From: Ailanthus altissimus
Lineage: Eukaryota > Streptophyta > Magnoliopsida > Sapindales > Simaroubaceae
NCBI GenBank assembly: GCA_946807835.1
Contig: OX327694.1
Span: 4,228,001-4,292,000 of the forward strand
Reading direction: 5' to 3'
DNA length: 64,000 nucleotides
Shown: piece after piece, positions 1-13,080 of the stretch
How positions within the stretch are numbered: position 1 is the stretch's first letter
How the letters are laid out: every line of letters starts with the position of its first letter
Made by a program: the position numbers and the translations under genes
Notes under the pieces: generated by a model
What the model was told of the DNA's origin: nothing
Database searches by the model: none
What the model saw: only the letters and a program-made list of their open reading frames with translations

Positions 1-1190
1 AATGAGGCAAAATACGTTAAGGTAAATATATAGAGGAGAAAGGTCGTGCATATGTACAAATTCAAGAATTATGGGTGGAATAGGGAACTGGAAGTAAATG
101 ATATGATTTTGAAATAAAGGTAGTTTTCTTTGTTTTATAATCCTTGGTTTATGATGAAGGTTATCGTAGGAAGGAGCTCGGATCTCGACACCCCTAGGAA
201 TATAGAATGTTGATTCTAATTTCTCTATATAGAAGGAATTGAGACTTCTCACCATTGTTTGTGATTTTTTATGGGTAAACAAAATTTTTGGAGAAAAGAT
301 TGCAAAGACAAAAACAAAATAAAGACTTAGGATTTTTCAAAATCAAAATTTAAAATGAAAGAGGGAAATGAGGCTATTGAGTTTTTATACTTGAGAAATA
401 AAATCGCCCACATGTCTGCACCGTAAAAGTAGAAACATTACTGTAATTAGAAAAATTTTATCTAGAATAATAGCTTTTTGAAAAAGGTAAGAATTTAAAT
501 TAAGAACATGTGGCACTTGTGGCTAAAAAGGAAAAAAAAGTTTATCTTGCAAGCTTTTTATTTAGAAGATACGCTACTTCATTTATGAAGGGACATCTGT
601 TGGCCTATTACTTAAACAACCCAACCAACCTGTACTCTTATAATTTATTCTTCACTCATAAAGGAAGTGGTTTACATCTATAGCTAGAAAAACGGACCAA
701 GTCCTTGGAATAAGTAAACCCATGTACTTCAAAGGCTTAAAAATTAGATCCAGTGCCTATCAAACATGTAACCCGACCTAATAATCTATAATTTTTCACA
801 AATGGGTAAGAGACCTTGCAAAAAGTTTGGAATGGGTCAAATTATAATTCTTACTTTCATTTATATTATTATTTTTGACTTTTAGTAAGATAATGATTAG
901 AATCCATCTTAAACTTTGTTATCACCTAAAAAGAATATAATAAATATTAACTAAGGTTTGTACTCACACATGTATACTTTAAAGAGAATTTGAACTAATA
1001 CACTATAAATAAACACGATTTTTTTGTTCACGATTCTAGTCCGTTTAATTCAATTCATTCATAAATAATTACATTTCTACTTGTTTGTAAAAATACTCAT
1101 CCACACACAAGGATATCTTTCTTTGGCATAAACGTTGACTTGAAAGTCAAAATATTTTTTTTTTACAAGAGAACAATGCACTAAACATTC
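1..1190. other. AT-rich sequence without a recognisable gene
   Basis: No reading frame of useful length or known motif was found here. Because the CACTA end at 1897 points leftwards, part or all of this stretch may be the inside of that transposon, but I see no transposase motif to prove it. Confidence 0.5.
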
Positions 1191-1897
1191 ATTATCTTTA
1201 GCCACAAACAAAGATTTCGTGGTTAACTATCATTATATTTAGCCACGAATGGATGTTTTATAGCTAAAGATCACACTTTTAACTACGAACTAAGATTTTG
1301 TGGCTAAATATCACTAAGTTTAGCTTTTAACTAAGATTTTGTGGTTAAAAGTCACAATACTTTTAACCACAAAATGATGTTTTGTGGCTAAATATTATCA
1401 CTTTTAGTCATAAAATAAAAACTTGTGGTTAAAAGTTACAAACTTTTGTCATAAATTAAATTTTTGTTGCCAAAAGTTACCTCCTTTGGCCTCGACTATG
1501 CTTTCTGGTTAAAGTCACTAATTTTGGCAAAGTAGTAAGTATTTGTGATTAAATATTATTATATTTAGACAAAAATTAAGTTTTTATGGTGAAATATCAA
1601 TGTTTTTAACCATAAATGATTCTCGTTAAATGTTAATGTTTTTAGCCATAAAATATTTATGGCCAAAGGTAACTTTTTTTAGCTATAAATGTTTTATGTC
1701 TAAACTCGTGATAAATGTTTTGGTAAATAAATAATTAGTCATAAATAAAATTTTCATAACTAAAAAGTATTTTTAATCACAATTTTTTTTAGCTAAATAA
1801 TTATTTTAATATTTATTCACAAAATTAAATTTTTGTGTGTAAACATCATTATAGGCCACAAATTCTTTTGTGGCTAAAACTTGATTTTCTTGTAGTG
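1190..1897. mobile_element. CACTA (En/Spm-type) transposon end with subterminal repeat array
   Basis: The segment ends in TTTTCTTGTAGTG (about 1885-1897), the reverse complement of the CACTACAAGAAAA terminal inverted repeat typical of plant CACTA elements. Upstream of it lies a roughly 0.7-kb array of about a dozen degenerate units built from TTTAGCCACAAA and its complement TTTGTGGCTAAA, in both orientations at roughly 60-bp spacing. Such arrays are the usual subterminal transposase-binding region of the superfamily. Only this end is visible; the partner end would lie to the left of the window or is lost. No transposase is seen, so it may be non-autonomous. Confidence 0.75.
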
Positions 1898-2480
1898 ATA
1901 TCAAAATTTAATTCTTGTACAATCTAATTACTCAGCATATTTATATCCATGCACGAAAATTGAACTATTTTCATAAAACTATTAACCAAGAAAACATAAC
2001 TTATATAACAAATTTAAGAAGATAAAACTGCTCACTCATTTTCAATTTTGCCCGTCTTTAAAAAAAAAAAAAGAATATGTTATTCTTTTCCTTTGTCTTT
2101 TTTTTTTTCACTACTTCCTCTTTGTTGTCTCTTTTCTTTTTCTTCTCTTTTTCATCCATCTACTTTTCTTTCAGTTTTTCTCTTTCATTTCTTTTAAAAT
2201 ACCCATTTCATTTTAGTAAAATTATCAAATAAAAAAAATAACATACATATTTTTACCATTGAAAAGTGTAAATATTATTACTCAAACACCAATGTGAACT
2301 AATTCAAGTGCCCGGTCTGCTCTCTATTTAATTTCTTTGGAAAAAGGTTGTCAATAAAATACAAATCTATTACAAACTCTTTTTTTTTTATGTTACTTGT
2401 CAACCTCATAAATATTATATATATATATATATTGTGAAAGCAATTTCAATCAAAAAAAAAATTTAAGTATCAAATTTTTT
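1898..2480. other. Poly-T and AT-rich spacer
   Basis: Long T runs and a short TA microsatellite near 2414-2432. No gene or repeat motif is recognised. Confidence 0.4.
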
Positions 2481-3615
2481 ATATCACAATTATAATTCAC
2501 CAAAGTGCTTCCATCTTTAAGGTTATATCTCTCTCGTATTTGAATATAATTAACAAGTTTTTATTTTTTTTTATTGTTATCTCTTCACAATTTGCGTAAT
2601 ATATTTTTTATATAAAATCATGTAATTATTTTCTTCAAAATGAACAACATATTCATGTTCTACAAATTATCCAACACAAAATAAATTTTGCTCTAAATTT
2701 ATAACAAGCAAAACATCACATATATATATTTGGTTCCTATTGTGGTTTGAACCTTGTGCATTTTCCTTGTAATTACACTAAAAAACCATTATTTATTTTT
2801 TAAACTAAAGTATATATATTTATCACTAGTCATATGCTTATTATAACAATCATCAAGAAATCAAATATTTTTTTTTATTCAAAGGCGCTTTGACAAGTAA
2901 AAAATAAATTCCATTCCCTTTCTTTTTCTTCTTAATACGTGCTTGTTGATTGTTTAGAATTTACAATTTTTTTTTTTATAAATGCCCAATTTTTTGCAAT
3001 TAAAACATTGAAGTTTTCTATATTCAAACAATCATTCTTCACGTGATTACTTTTTTTTTTTTACAACTATTACTCTTTTATTGTGATTAAAATGCTTCTC
3101 TTGATACTCTTAATAGATTTTTCGAAGTGTTGCATTAATTTTTCTTAAATTTTTTTTAAAAAAAAAACTCCTCAACTAATAAGAATTTTCTTAACAACCT
3201 TCTTCCTTACAATATTTTCCTCATATATTTTTATTGGTTTCTCAAATTTGATAAATTAATCTAAAAATTCTTGCATATTTTCATTCTTCTTTATTTTTAT
3301 ATTTTTAAAATCTCTTCTACAATTCTAAAGTTTAAAAGTTCTTACCTTTAAATTTGAATTCTTCTTGAAGAGTATCTCATGTTTCATTTGTTGTTATTGC
3401 ATTAGCTATTTTTAAAAGATTATATTTGAAAGCCTGCTTAAATCTTTTCAAAAGCATAAGCATCTCTTTTAAAGAATTCTTTTGCGCTTCTGTCAATTCT
3501 TCTTATGGATATTCTTCTATTCAATTGGATCCTTCATTTTTTTTTTCTTTTATAAAATTTAAGATTAAGAACAAAGAAAATTTCATGTACTTTCTCCATC
3601 AAATATAGGCTAATT
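2480..3615 (-). pseudogene. Decayed Ty1/copia gag-protease fragment
   Basis: Read on the minus strand with many stops and frameshifts, three copia signatures appear in the right order. The first is a UBN2-type gag segment resembling DTLQEEFKFKGKN (about 3390-3330). The second is a zinc-knuckle remnant, QCFNCKKLGH (about 3020-2985). The third is the region after the protease, resembling CDVLLVINLEQNLFCVG (about 2710-2650). No LTRs or primer-binding site were found around it, so it is a fragment. Long T runs within it suggest extensive decay. Confidence 0.6.
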
Positions 3616-4270
3616 ATTTTATTTAATAAACTTGTACTTTTTATGACAATCTTTATTCACATTGGATTTTTTTTCTCAATCTCTAACTCAAAAACCATAT
3701 AGTTTTTTTATTTCCTTATTAATTTTTGTATTATCACTAATAAATATACAATAACACTACATATACAAACTAATTACACAAATTCATTTCTACAATTTGA
3801 CGTAACATACATGATTAAAATAAATAAATAAAAATAATTAATAATATGATAATAAGTAAACCAATCATATCATGTCACCTCAAGTAGTGCAGGTGAATTT
3901 AAATAATTTAATTTGTATACATAATATTAATCTAAACATGATTATTCGAGTTATTCTGTGATGATTTGAGCATTATATGAACTGTCTTTTATTTGTGAGG
4001 CCTCCCCAACGTTATAATGATCATTTACTTGCAACCACTGGCTAATATTATACCGCATGACTTGAATGCAATTTTAGACCATCACTATTTCATGAGCACG
4101 GTCCAAGAGTCTAACCCCAATAGGGCAATAACAGCCTTTATGATCATCAAGTCAACTATGCATAGATTGCAAATGCATTGCTTTTAACTACATTTAGTAC
4201 ATTCAATACAGCAAGTGCACATTAATAATTAAAAAATGTGATAACAGAAGGAAAAAGAAAAAGAAATCTA
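3616..4270. other. Downstream flank of RPL6
   Basis: AT-rich intergenic sequence that must hold the 3' untranslated region and polyadenylation site of the minus-strand RPL6 gene in its right part. No other feature is recognised. Confidence 0.4.
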
Positions 4271-6982
4271 TTACTTCTTCTTCCCTGCTTTTCCTTCCTT
4301 CCTTCTTATAACTTCATCAGCATACTTCACTCCCTTCCCCTTGTATGGTTCTGGGGGTCTCCATTTCCTGATGGAAGCAGCAAACTGACCAATGGCACTT
4401 TTATCATATCCACTTACAGTGATTCGGGTGTTCTCTTCCACCTTCACTTGTATGCCATCAGGGATTGCCATCCTAACTGGATGAGAGAAGCCAAGACTCA
4501 ATACCAAGTCTCGTCCTTCGAGCATAGCACGATATCCAACACCAACCATTTGAAGCTTCTTCTCAAACCCTTTTGATACTCCCACCACCATGTTGTCAGT
4601 CAGTGTCCTGAGCCAATTGAGTGGGATACAAAAACTCAGAGCTCATAAATTAGTAAATAAGACTATAAATATTTCCATATTTTTTCTGGCAATGATGACA
4701 AGGTATGATCCATTCATCCTCAAGAACTGAACAATGCAGAAGTGCAGAGATAGAGAAAAAAAAAAGAAGGCAGGAGGAGAGATGTTCACACAGAAATGTT
4801 CTCATCTAACATCAACAACACGTAATAAAGTCACATATAGACTTAAGCATTCTTACAAGTCCAATAATGACCAGAAGAATTAAATAACCTAAAGAAAGTT
4901 TTGGTGCGGTGATGGTCGCTTTAACCATGGAAAATAGCTCTGGTCAAATGAGTCAAAAGTTCTGGAATTTAGAACTCAAGGCAAGGTATATACAGGTCTT
5001 AATATTGACAAGGTCAAGGGGGTGTCACACTCTTTTCATGACTATGAAGCACCAACAATTCTAGGCCAGATGACACAAGCAAGAGCAAGAACAATGAATT
5101 AAGGTAGCAACAGCACTCAAAAAAGAGGGGGTGAAAAAAGAGAGCTAAAGAGACGAGCATCTTGAAATGCAGTTAGTTTTTTTCATTCACATGTCAGAAA
5201 TTGAACAATTTCTTCAACATCTAACATGCTAGCAGTTAGTTTATACAATATTCCACATCATAATCCATAAGTTCTAACAACAAAAGAAATGAAACTCAGC
5301 AACATATAATGTCTTGAATAAGTTCCTTCCTAAAGAGAATTAATTTTAAAAAGATTAAACACAGATAGGTGGTCTACATATAATCACCAAGGGCCAGCCC
5401 TTTTTCCATTACTTCTTGAAATCAATATGATCCTTCCAAAAAAAAGGCTGCTACGATTAGATTTAGAGAAAAACTGTGAATACTTGTCGGTAGGCGCAGT
5501 GCGGAAGGAGTTAAGGAAGAGTTCAAACAAAACCAGGTCAAGAAAAAGGATGATAAAAAGGGGAACAAAGGGAAAGTTTACCTGAAAAGCCCATGCATTT
5601 GGTTGGCCCTTCTTGTCTCCACAGCCTTTCTGACCCTTATGACCCCTGACTCCTCCCTTTCGACCTTCACTTCTCGTGGATAAACAAGTGAAAGTTCTCC
5701 CAAAGGACCTTTTACTTTTAGATCTTGACCCTCCAATGTGATTGTCACATTGGACGGCACTTCAATGGGTTGTTTCCCTATTCTTGACTCCTTACATTCT
5801 ATAGCCTTCCTCAAAAAGCCAACACGAGTTACAGGAACACTAGAAATGCAGAATCCATTCCTCTCGCCTAAAAATACAGACCTCAAATTGCTGCAACACC
5901 ACATCAAAATCAACCATCTCAACTTTCAGAAAATGGTTCAGTTACCAATTCAGCATTACATGAAAGAAATATAATCTCAATAGTGAAACTAAATACCATT
6001 ATTTGAATCCAAAGAAAGCCATATTCCACTCAGCTAAGCTCAAAATTACTAAATGGCTAAGTTGTCTTGAGCTTCTGACCAAGTTTAATTGGAAAATCAA
6101 AAACTGAAAGAAGTAAAGAGAAGACTTGGATGCAAAATTAATTAGATATAAAGAGCGCATTATATCTTTGTATAATCTACTTTACAGTTTAAAAGGTCTG
6201 TGCAAGTGACTGATGAAGCTGAAAATGGCACTTCTGGCTTTTTAATCCAAGCTCGAGTTGAACCATGGTCTATAGGTATCAATTACTTATGTAGTTGTGC
6301 CATATTTATAGGAGTAAATTATCATAACAATGAAGATTTTATTTTCAGAAAGTTCTTAAGCATTGACCATGCGAATCAAAGTGCCACGATTTTCTCATTA
6401 TCATAATGAATGAATAGCTTTCCCATCCATACTGGAAGTAAAACCAAGAACCACTTCGGGGTACATTTTCATTAACATCTTGGGAGTAAAATTTCAATTT
6501 GGAAAGCAACATCTTTCAATGACGTTTGCACAAAAAAAAAAAAACAATATAAGGACTTTCAAAAAGCCAACCAAACTGCACATCCACAAGCCAGAAATTC
6601 TACTTATAATGTGGCACCAGAATTTCTATTTTTCAAAGAAGTAGCTTCAAAACAAGAAAAGCCCTCTAGATTCCTAGTACTATATGAGTCGAACCAATCA
6701 AGTTCACTTGGAACACAAAAAACCGATGCCACTTCATAGAAAGATTAAAACTTTACAAGAAATCTTACAAATTCTAAAATTCCCAACAAAATTCTGGCCT
6801 CCAACAAGCAAAAAATGTTACATTAGAGAAAGGGAAACAATAAGAGAACATAAAGCTGAAGCTCTTTTAATTTTCTTTTTATGAGAACTAGAAACAGAAC
6901 CCAGATAAAGAAAAATAACAAGTTAGAAATTTGGGTTTAGCTTTGACCTGGCTTGGAAAGAAGAGGTGATAGAAGAAGCCAT
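4271..6982 (-). CDS. RPL6: Plastid 50S ribosomal protein L6 (nuclear-encoded, 3 exons)
   Basis: Large-subunit ribosomal protein uL6 of the bacterial type, placed in the chloroplast ribosome by its N-terminal extension. The coding exons are 6982-6948, 5890-5582 and 4607-4271. All splice sites are GT-AG and the phases join cleanly, giving 226 residues. The start is [11 protein letters not shown], a serine-rich transit-peptide-like leader of about 45 residues; mature homology begins near ESRIGKQPI. The first KOW-like L6 domain ([13 protein letters not shown]) lies in exon 2, and the second ends in the family signature [11 protein letters not shown] in exon 3, with a basic tail. Introns are about 1.06 and 0.97 kb. 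The length matches the Arabidopsis chloroplast L6 (about 223 residues, from memory). A mitochondrial destination cannot be excluded from sequence alone but is less likely. Confidence 0.93.
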
Positions 6983-7320
6983 TTCGTTAAGAAGCTTTGA
7001 GCATCAAAATCCGCTTTTAACACTTCGCTGCCTTTGATTTTCAGTAGTAAAAGTGAGCTATCCATCCAAGACAACTGTTATCCAAACCAGAGAGATAAAC
7101 ATTTGCACATAATGACATAATTGCCCTCCTTAGGGAACAAATCAAAATATTCAAGTGCATCTGATTCTTTTTGGGCGGGCCACAATATGGGCCAAGTAGG
7201 CCCGCTTCTCTAGAACTATGGTCATGGGCGGCCCAGATTTCTCGTGACAACGCTTTCAGCAAAGTTGTTTGTTTCACGGAAAATTTTAAAAAATGACCCA
7301 AAATTTTAAATTAATTTCTA
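6983..7320 (-). promoter_or_regulatory. 5' leader and probable promoter region of RPL6
   Basis: Immediately upstream of the RPL6 start on the minus strand. It is less AT-biased than its surroundings and holds GGGCC/GGCCC blocks at about 7175-7235 (GGCGGGCC, TGGGCC, GGCGGCCC). Such GGCCCA-like (site II/telo-box-like) elements are common before plant ribosomal protein genes. The assignment rests on position and motif only. Confidence 0.4.
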
Positions 7321-8110
7321 CTTTAACCATCACTCAACTCTTTAAACTATTTTAGCTATAAATTCGAAAATTAGATAAAATTGTTCTCATCATTTAATTT
7401 CATAATTTTTATCCCTTCACTCCTTCACAACCGATTCATTCTCAAATTTGAAAAATTATTAAACACTCCTTTTCCATTTCAATTACAAATATTATTTTGA
7501 AACCAAAATTAAATATTCATTTTCTATTAAATTGAAGCACCCAAATATAAAAAAAAAAATACTCATTTTACAACATTGGCAGTGGGTGAGCAACGACAAC
7601 CACAAAAACTCATAATTTCATTTGACGTTTTCATGTCCAATATGTGGTAAGTTTAAATGTTATGTGATGCATATTAATAATATAGAGAAGACATGGTTTG
7701 AATTTTATAAGTTTAAATTTTATGTAAATGAAAAGTATCTTTGAAATTTTGAATTTGTAGATAATTAAAAAATTTAGGAGAGAATTTGAAATTTTAGGCT
7801 AAAATAAAAATTCATTGTGGTTAGGTAATTATTTGATAATTTAGTGTGCTATAATGTATAAGATTTGAATATTTAATTTAAAAAATAGTAAAATGGTGAA
7901 AAAGAGCTGCGGCGTGAGTGGCATTATTCTAGGATGCATTCTAGCACGTGAAAATGCATTTGGAATGCCATGTATAGGCATTCTACTATGAAAATGATAC
8001 TAGAATAAAGTATGGTAAATTACCGTTAGAGCATCACATATGAGAATGTTACCAAAATATTCCGTGCAGGCATTCTAGCATACTAGAATGTTAAGCACTT
8101 AGTGTTCGTA
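7320..8110. other. AT-rich spacer with short GGCATTCTA repeats
   Basis: No gene. The part at about 7380-7430 resembles, in inverted orientation, 12660-12730, suggesting a shared small repeat. At about 7920-8095 the motif GGCATTCTA and its complement occur several times. Confidence 0.35.
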
Positions 8111-9240
8111 AAATTATATACATGTAAATTGTAATTGTAAATGTTGTGATTAAATAATAAAATAATAATTAAATATTATTTTAACGAGAATTGATATCTT
8201 AAATTAATGTTTCAGTATTGATAATTTAATTTTATTTAGATTCAATTAAAAAATAAGTTGAATTATAAAATTAAAAATATTTAAACTAAATAATTTGATA
8301 AATTAAAGATGTGAGAGTTTTATAGTAACTAATTTTAGGAACTTGATTTCACTCTACTATTCTTATATTTTTTATCATTTATAATTAACAACTAATCTTA
8401 TGTATTCATTAATCAAGGGTTTAGAATTAATCTCATTATTTATCTCGAGTGTCGAATGAGATTCTATGCATATACAACTAAATTGATATTTTTATCTAAC
8501 TTGTTATACATACATGTATTAAGTTATCCTTAAGTGATTACCCTAAGTCTATTATTTACCCAACTTAATATACTCAAATTTATATTTTTTAAAACTAATA
8601 CATGAGTTAAAATTTCTCAAGCACATAACTCTCAAGTTTAAAACATCTAATTAATGTCTCAATCAAATTAGAAGTATTAAGCTGATAAAAAAGTATAAAT
8701 AAATAATATAAGATATAGTCATTAATCACATAATAATTTAAAACATAGTATTCAATAGAGCTAAATCAGGCTCTAGAACATGTAATCCAACTATCCATAA
8801 TGAAATACTCAATTATATTAATCTAAATGTTCACAAGAGTAATCATGTTTGAACAATACAAATTATAAATACAAACTTGAAACAAATGTAAATGAGGTAG
8901 ATAGAAAGAGAGAATGAGTTGGAGAAGTCCTCATAAGCATTCAATCTTTAATAGTCTTCTACAATCCAAACTCCAAATGTGTTTCTCTCACTAAAACCTT
9001 TTTTTTTCTCTTTATTTCATACTCTTCTCTCTTATTTGTAAATAAGACTTTTAATCTTTTTTTTATAGGCTTCAAAAATAGGTTTCAAAATTATAGCACA
9101 AAGTAAAAAATAAAATTAGGATACTGGCGGGGCTCAGATGTTGGAATTTGGCTCCTAAACGCCAAATTTTATGCCAAAGACATCCCAATTTGGCACTGAG
9201 CGCCCAAGCACAAAGCACTATAACACAGACACTGTTTATT
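8110..9240 (-). repeat. Possible LTR-like segment
   Basis: On the minus strand a CCTATAAAAAAAAGA TATA-like box (about 9050-9070) is followed by AG-rich leader-like sequence. Upstream of the box is a GC-richer block (about 9120-9220) with the dyad-like words TTTGGC/GCCAAA. This is the layout of a retrotransposon LTR, but no partner LTR, primer-binding site or clean ends were found. Confidence 0.25.
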
Positions 9241-11600
9241 GGCACTATATTATGTTACTATTCATCAATGCTATAACTATTAAGATATGTGGTAATGTGT
9301 CATTCCTGTTTGTATGAATACTTATTTGATCATATTTATACAATATATATTTTATTAAAATCATTAATACCTTTTATTAAGTGGCAATAATGCTTGTCAC
9401 ATTACGAACATTGTATGATCTGAAAATGGTTCATATCAGATCTAAAAAGGTTTAGATTGATGCTAAAAGTTAGTAAAACTGAAAGTTATAATTGTTAACA
9501 GTTAGCACTGCTAAGAGTTAGTAGGTTATAAGAGTCAGCGAGGTATAAAGAGTTAAAACATTATCTATAATGGGACAAAGATGTGAGGATACACTAGTAA
9601 TGACATAATTGTAAAAAGTTACAATAGGAGCTAGAAAATGTCATTATGCAAGTGTGTTTTCAAACACTGTGTTCCTGATATATTTTTACCAATACAAGTT
9701 TATCGGTGAATTCCTTTCATATAGATCAGTATATGTCTATATCTGTAAGGTAGAAATGGTTGTTCTTAACTGACTATGAGCTTAGAGCTCGTATAGGCAT
9801 ACGAGTATACAATTAGAACTTAATACGAGTATATCTATAAAGTACATATGGTAATTCTTAACTGACCATGAGCTTAGAGCTCGTATAAGCATACGGGTAT
9901 ACAATTAGGACTTAATACTAGACAGACTTACGAGGATCCCAATAGATATCCTATGAAACCGTCAATGATAGGTCGTCTCGAGTTGAGTAATATGTATAGT
10001 TATTTGACCTGAGCCCCACAGTGCACTTGTGGGTAATCCACTACACTTTGGTTCTACGGATGTCAAACCTTTCATGGTCTAACCGCTACGTATTGATGGG
10101 TGTGGTTCGATACTCATAGAGTTTGGCATGCGTAGATATGGGATCCATCAGCTCACATAGGTAGGTTGTATATTCGATACTTTTATATTATATCTCAGAA
10201 AATCTTAAGGCCGTGAGCAATGAACCTGAAAAAAAGAGTTTTTCATAGGGTTGAATAATATAATAAAAATGTTTGTTTATATTATTGATCGAGACACGAA
10301 TTTGGAGATAAGATTATATGAGCACTGGAGATTTGACGAGGCTGATCTATATCCCTGTTCATCCAGAGTATAAGTGATGGAAGGATTATACGTATGCGTT
10401 CTGACCTTAACTTGTATGGTCTAACATGCTGACTTGTGATATTCATGACGTGTGTGGGGGGTAATGATCATGGACTCATGAAATAGTTATATTTGATAAA
10501 TTGGAAGTGGACCTAGGGAGCCCCGCAATATAAAGTGTACTTATTGTGCATTGGGACAACGTACTGGATTGAATAGTTCAATCTAATAAAATTTAACAAA
10601 GTCAAATATTTGTTTTAAGAATTCTCAAAGTGCGTGCGTGTCAATACTTAAGTGTTAAGTGCGATTAATTAGATAACAATTATTTTTTATCAATTAAATA
10701 TAACACAGAGCGCATAATGAATTCTCAGTTAAGTTTAACTCGAGTGTGAGTTTGGTAGGACATACATTAAGTTAATGAGAGTATTTTAGTAATTGTATAT
10801 ATATGATTATTTAAGAGTTAAATAATTAAAATATTTTAATATTGTAATTTATTAAATAATGTGAATAACTCAATCATGATTAAAAGTTAATAAAATTTGA
10901 GTTAATGATTATTTAATTATTATATTATATTAAAATATAAATATATTAGATATTAGATATTTTGATAAACTTACTTGTCGTTTAATTAACCTAATTATGG
11001 TTAAAAATTAATTATGATTAGGTCAATTAAATATTATTTTATTAAAGATATTTTATTAAAAAATATATAAGTTTATCATGATTAAATATTAACTATAATT
11101 AAGTTAAATAAATAGTGTCAGTATATATATGTGAATTAAAACAAAAATGAAAGACTTTTGCTCTCTCTCTTTGCCGGTCACTTGAAGAAAAATTTAAAAA
11201 GAAAATTGTTTATTTTGCTTTTAATTACAAGAGTTAGAGATCACTTTTCTTCATTTTCTAAAACAAGCCTAGCCATTAAAGAGCAAGACAAATTTTTTGT
11301 TGTTGATAAAGAATTGATCAAAGTGAAGACAAATAGCTATTAAGTATTTAAATGGTTAAACACAAGTTAGATTTTAAGCTACTGTCTAGCTAATTAATCC
11401 CACTATAGTTGATTACTAAAATTGCCTACGGATTGCACTTCGAGCAGATTCTCAAAAATATAGTCCGAAGGTTTACAAAGGTAAATCTCTTAATCACAGT
11501 TTTAATTTGATTAAAAAGTATGAACTGTGTCCGTAATATGCTTTAATTACCTTATTTGATGCATATATATTGATTATGAACACAAATACTACATGTATAC
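9240..11600 (+). repeat. Long solo-LTR-like repeat, copy 1
   Basis: Shares a series of blocks, in the same order, with the repeat at 28277-30845. They include an ATGGGACAAAGAT block (9568), the GATCAGTATATGTCTATATCTG block (9725), the densest block at about 10000-10180, GGAAGGATTATAC (10379) and GCAATATAAAGTGTAC (10526), a possible TATA box. No internal coding region is attached. About 85 bp around 9745-9915 is tandemly duplicated inside this copy. Ends are approximate. The TATA-like word in the last third and the TG...CA ends of the related copy suggest a long LTR. Confidence 0.55.
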
Positions 11601-13080
11601 ACTAAATTTTAATCGATATAGACAATAGTATATTTAATTTTTTTGCCTTATTTTTTTTGAATTTTTATTCCCAATAAGTCAATTAACTTGAAACTTACAA
11701 AATAATATTAATACACATAAAAAAATTACATCTTCACATTTTAAATGAACAATTATCAAATTAGAAGGGATATAACATCATATACAAAATGCATTTGTTA
11801 TTGGGGTTTATGTTAAAAAACATTATTTTAAAAATTAATTTAATTTGCTTAATTTACATTATTTGATTATTTATTTAGTGCATTAATGAATTTATTTAGG
11901 TAAATTAATTAATTGATTTAATTTTATTGATTATGTTTATTGTATTTAATTATTTATTTTAATATATTTAGTAAATTTATTTATTTAGTCTATTTAATTT
12001 TTTATTTAGGTGACGCCTTGGACTTATACAACATAAGTTGACACTCATTAGACAAATTATTTAGGGTAATATGTAATGAAAGATTTTTAGATTTATAAGA
12101 GATCACATTTTTAATAGTTTTGGTTGACGACTTTTTTTGAAAAGAAATATAGTACATGAAATGAAGTTAAAGTTCTACAACTCAAATTACAGTGATGTTG
12201 CAAATGACCAACCGAATTAAGATGTTGCAAAGCAAAATAAATTAATATGCTAAATTTCACAACTCGTTCAAAACTATCTAACGATAATTGTTAATATGCT
12301 GAAACACACGCATGGAATGTTATATTTTTACCATTAATTTATATCAAACATGTGAAAAAAAATATATATCCTCAATTCAACTAAAAAATTCAATTAAATA
12401 CATCAAAATATTATAATTACATTGAAAAATTAAATTAAATAAACGAAATAAATAAATTAAATATACTAAACAAGTTAAAATAATAAAAGAATTAATTATA
12501 TTTAATAAACATAAGCAACGAATTAAATGGAATAACAAAAAATTAAATAAACAAATTAAACTAATAAAACATATAAACTAAATTGATAAACTAAATAAAT
12601 AAATTATCTAAAATAAAAAATTTATTTAATTTTCAAAACATTTAATAAAAACCTTTTAATTTAATAAAAATAAGTGAAGGGATAACATTTATGAAATTAA
12701 ATGATGAAGGTAATTTTGTTTATTTTAAAAAAATTTTATTTTGAAATATTGATATATTATCATTGATGAACATCAATGGTATACATTATAGAATCTTTGA
12801 TGCTAAAATTATAGAATTACCAGAATAAAGTATAGTATAATAAAAATATAGTATAATAAATACATATTAACGCCTTCTGAATTTAGGTTTTTATAAAGAA
12901 GAGTATAAATCATTTTTATAAAAAAATATTGTTGGTGTTGTATACGTATGCATTATGTTACAAATAAATATATGTATTTTAAATAATTTAAATATTACAT
13001 GTCTCACATGCAATACAGTAAAAATATAATACACATTAAAATATTTTCATTATACTAATGAGATTATGGAATTCACCCTC
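11600..13080. other. AT-rich stretch with loose inverted similarity
   Basis: No gene. TTTATTTAG-type words at about 11820-12010 recur in inverted form at about 12380-12640. The composition is too simple to decide whether this is a true inverted repeat of a decayed transposon. Confidence 0.3.

Noticed and set aside
1190..1897. CRISPR-like array of regular short repeats
   Set aside because: The repeats are degenerate, occur in both orientations and end in a CACTA terminus; the context is a plant nuclear genome.
3426..3608. Short plus-strand open frame of 60 residues
   Set aside because: Low-complexity translation antisense to the decayed copia gag segment.
4238..4576. Plus-strand open frame over the RPL6 last exon
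   Set aside because: It is antisense to the conserved L6 C-terminal domain, with no similarity of its own.
7041..7301. Minus-strand open frame of 86 residues upstream of RPL6
   Set aside because: No recognisable motif, and it lies in the likely promoter/leader of RPL6. It could be chance.
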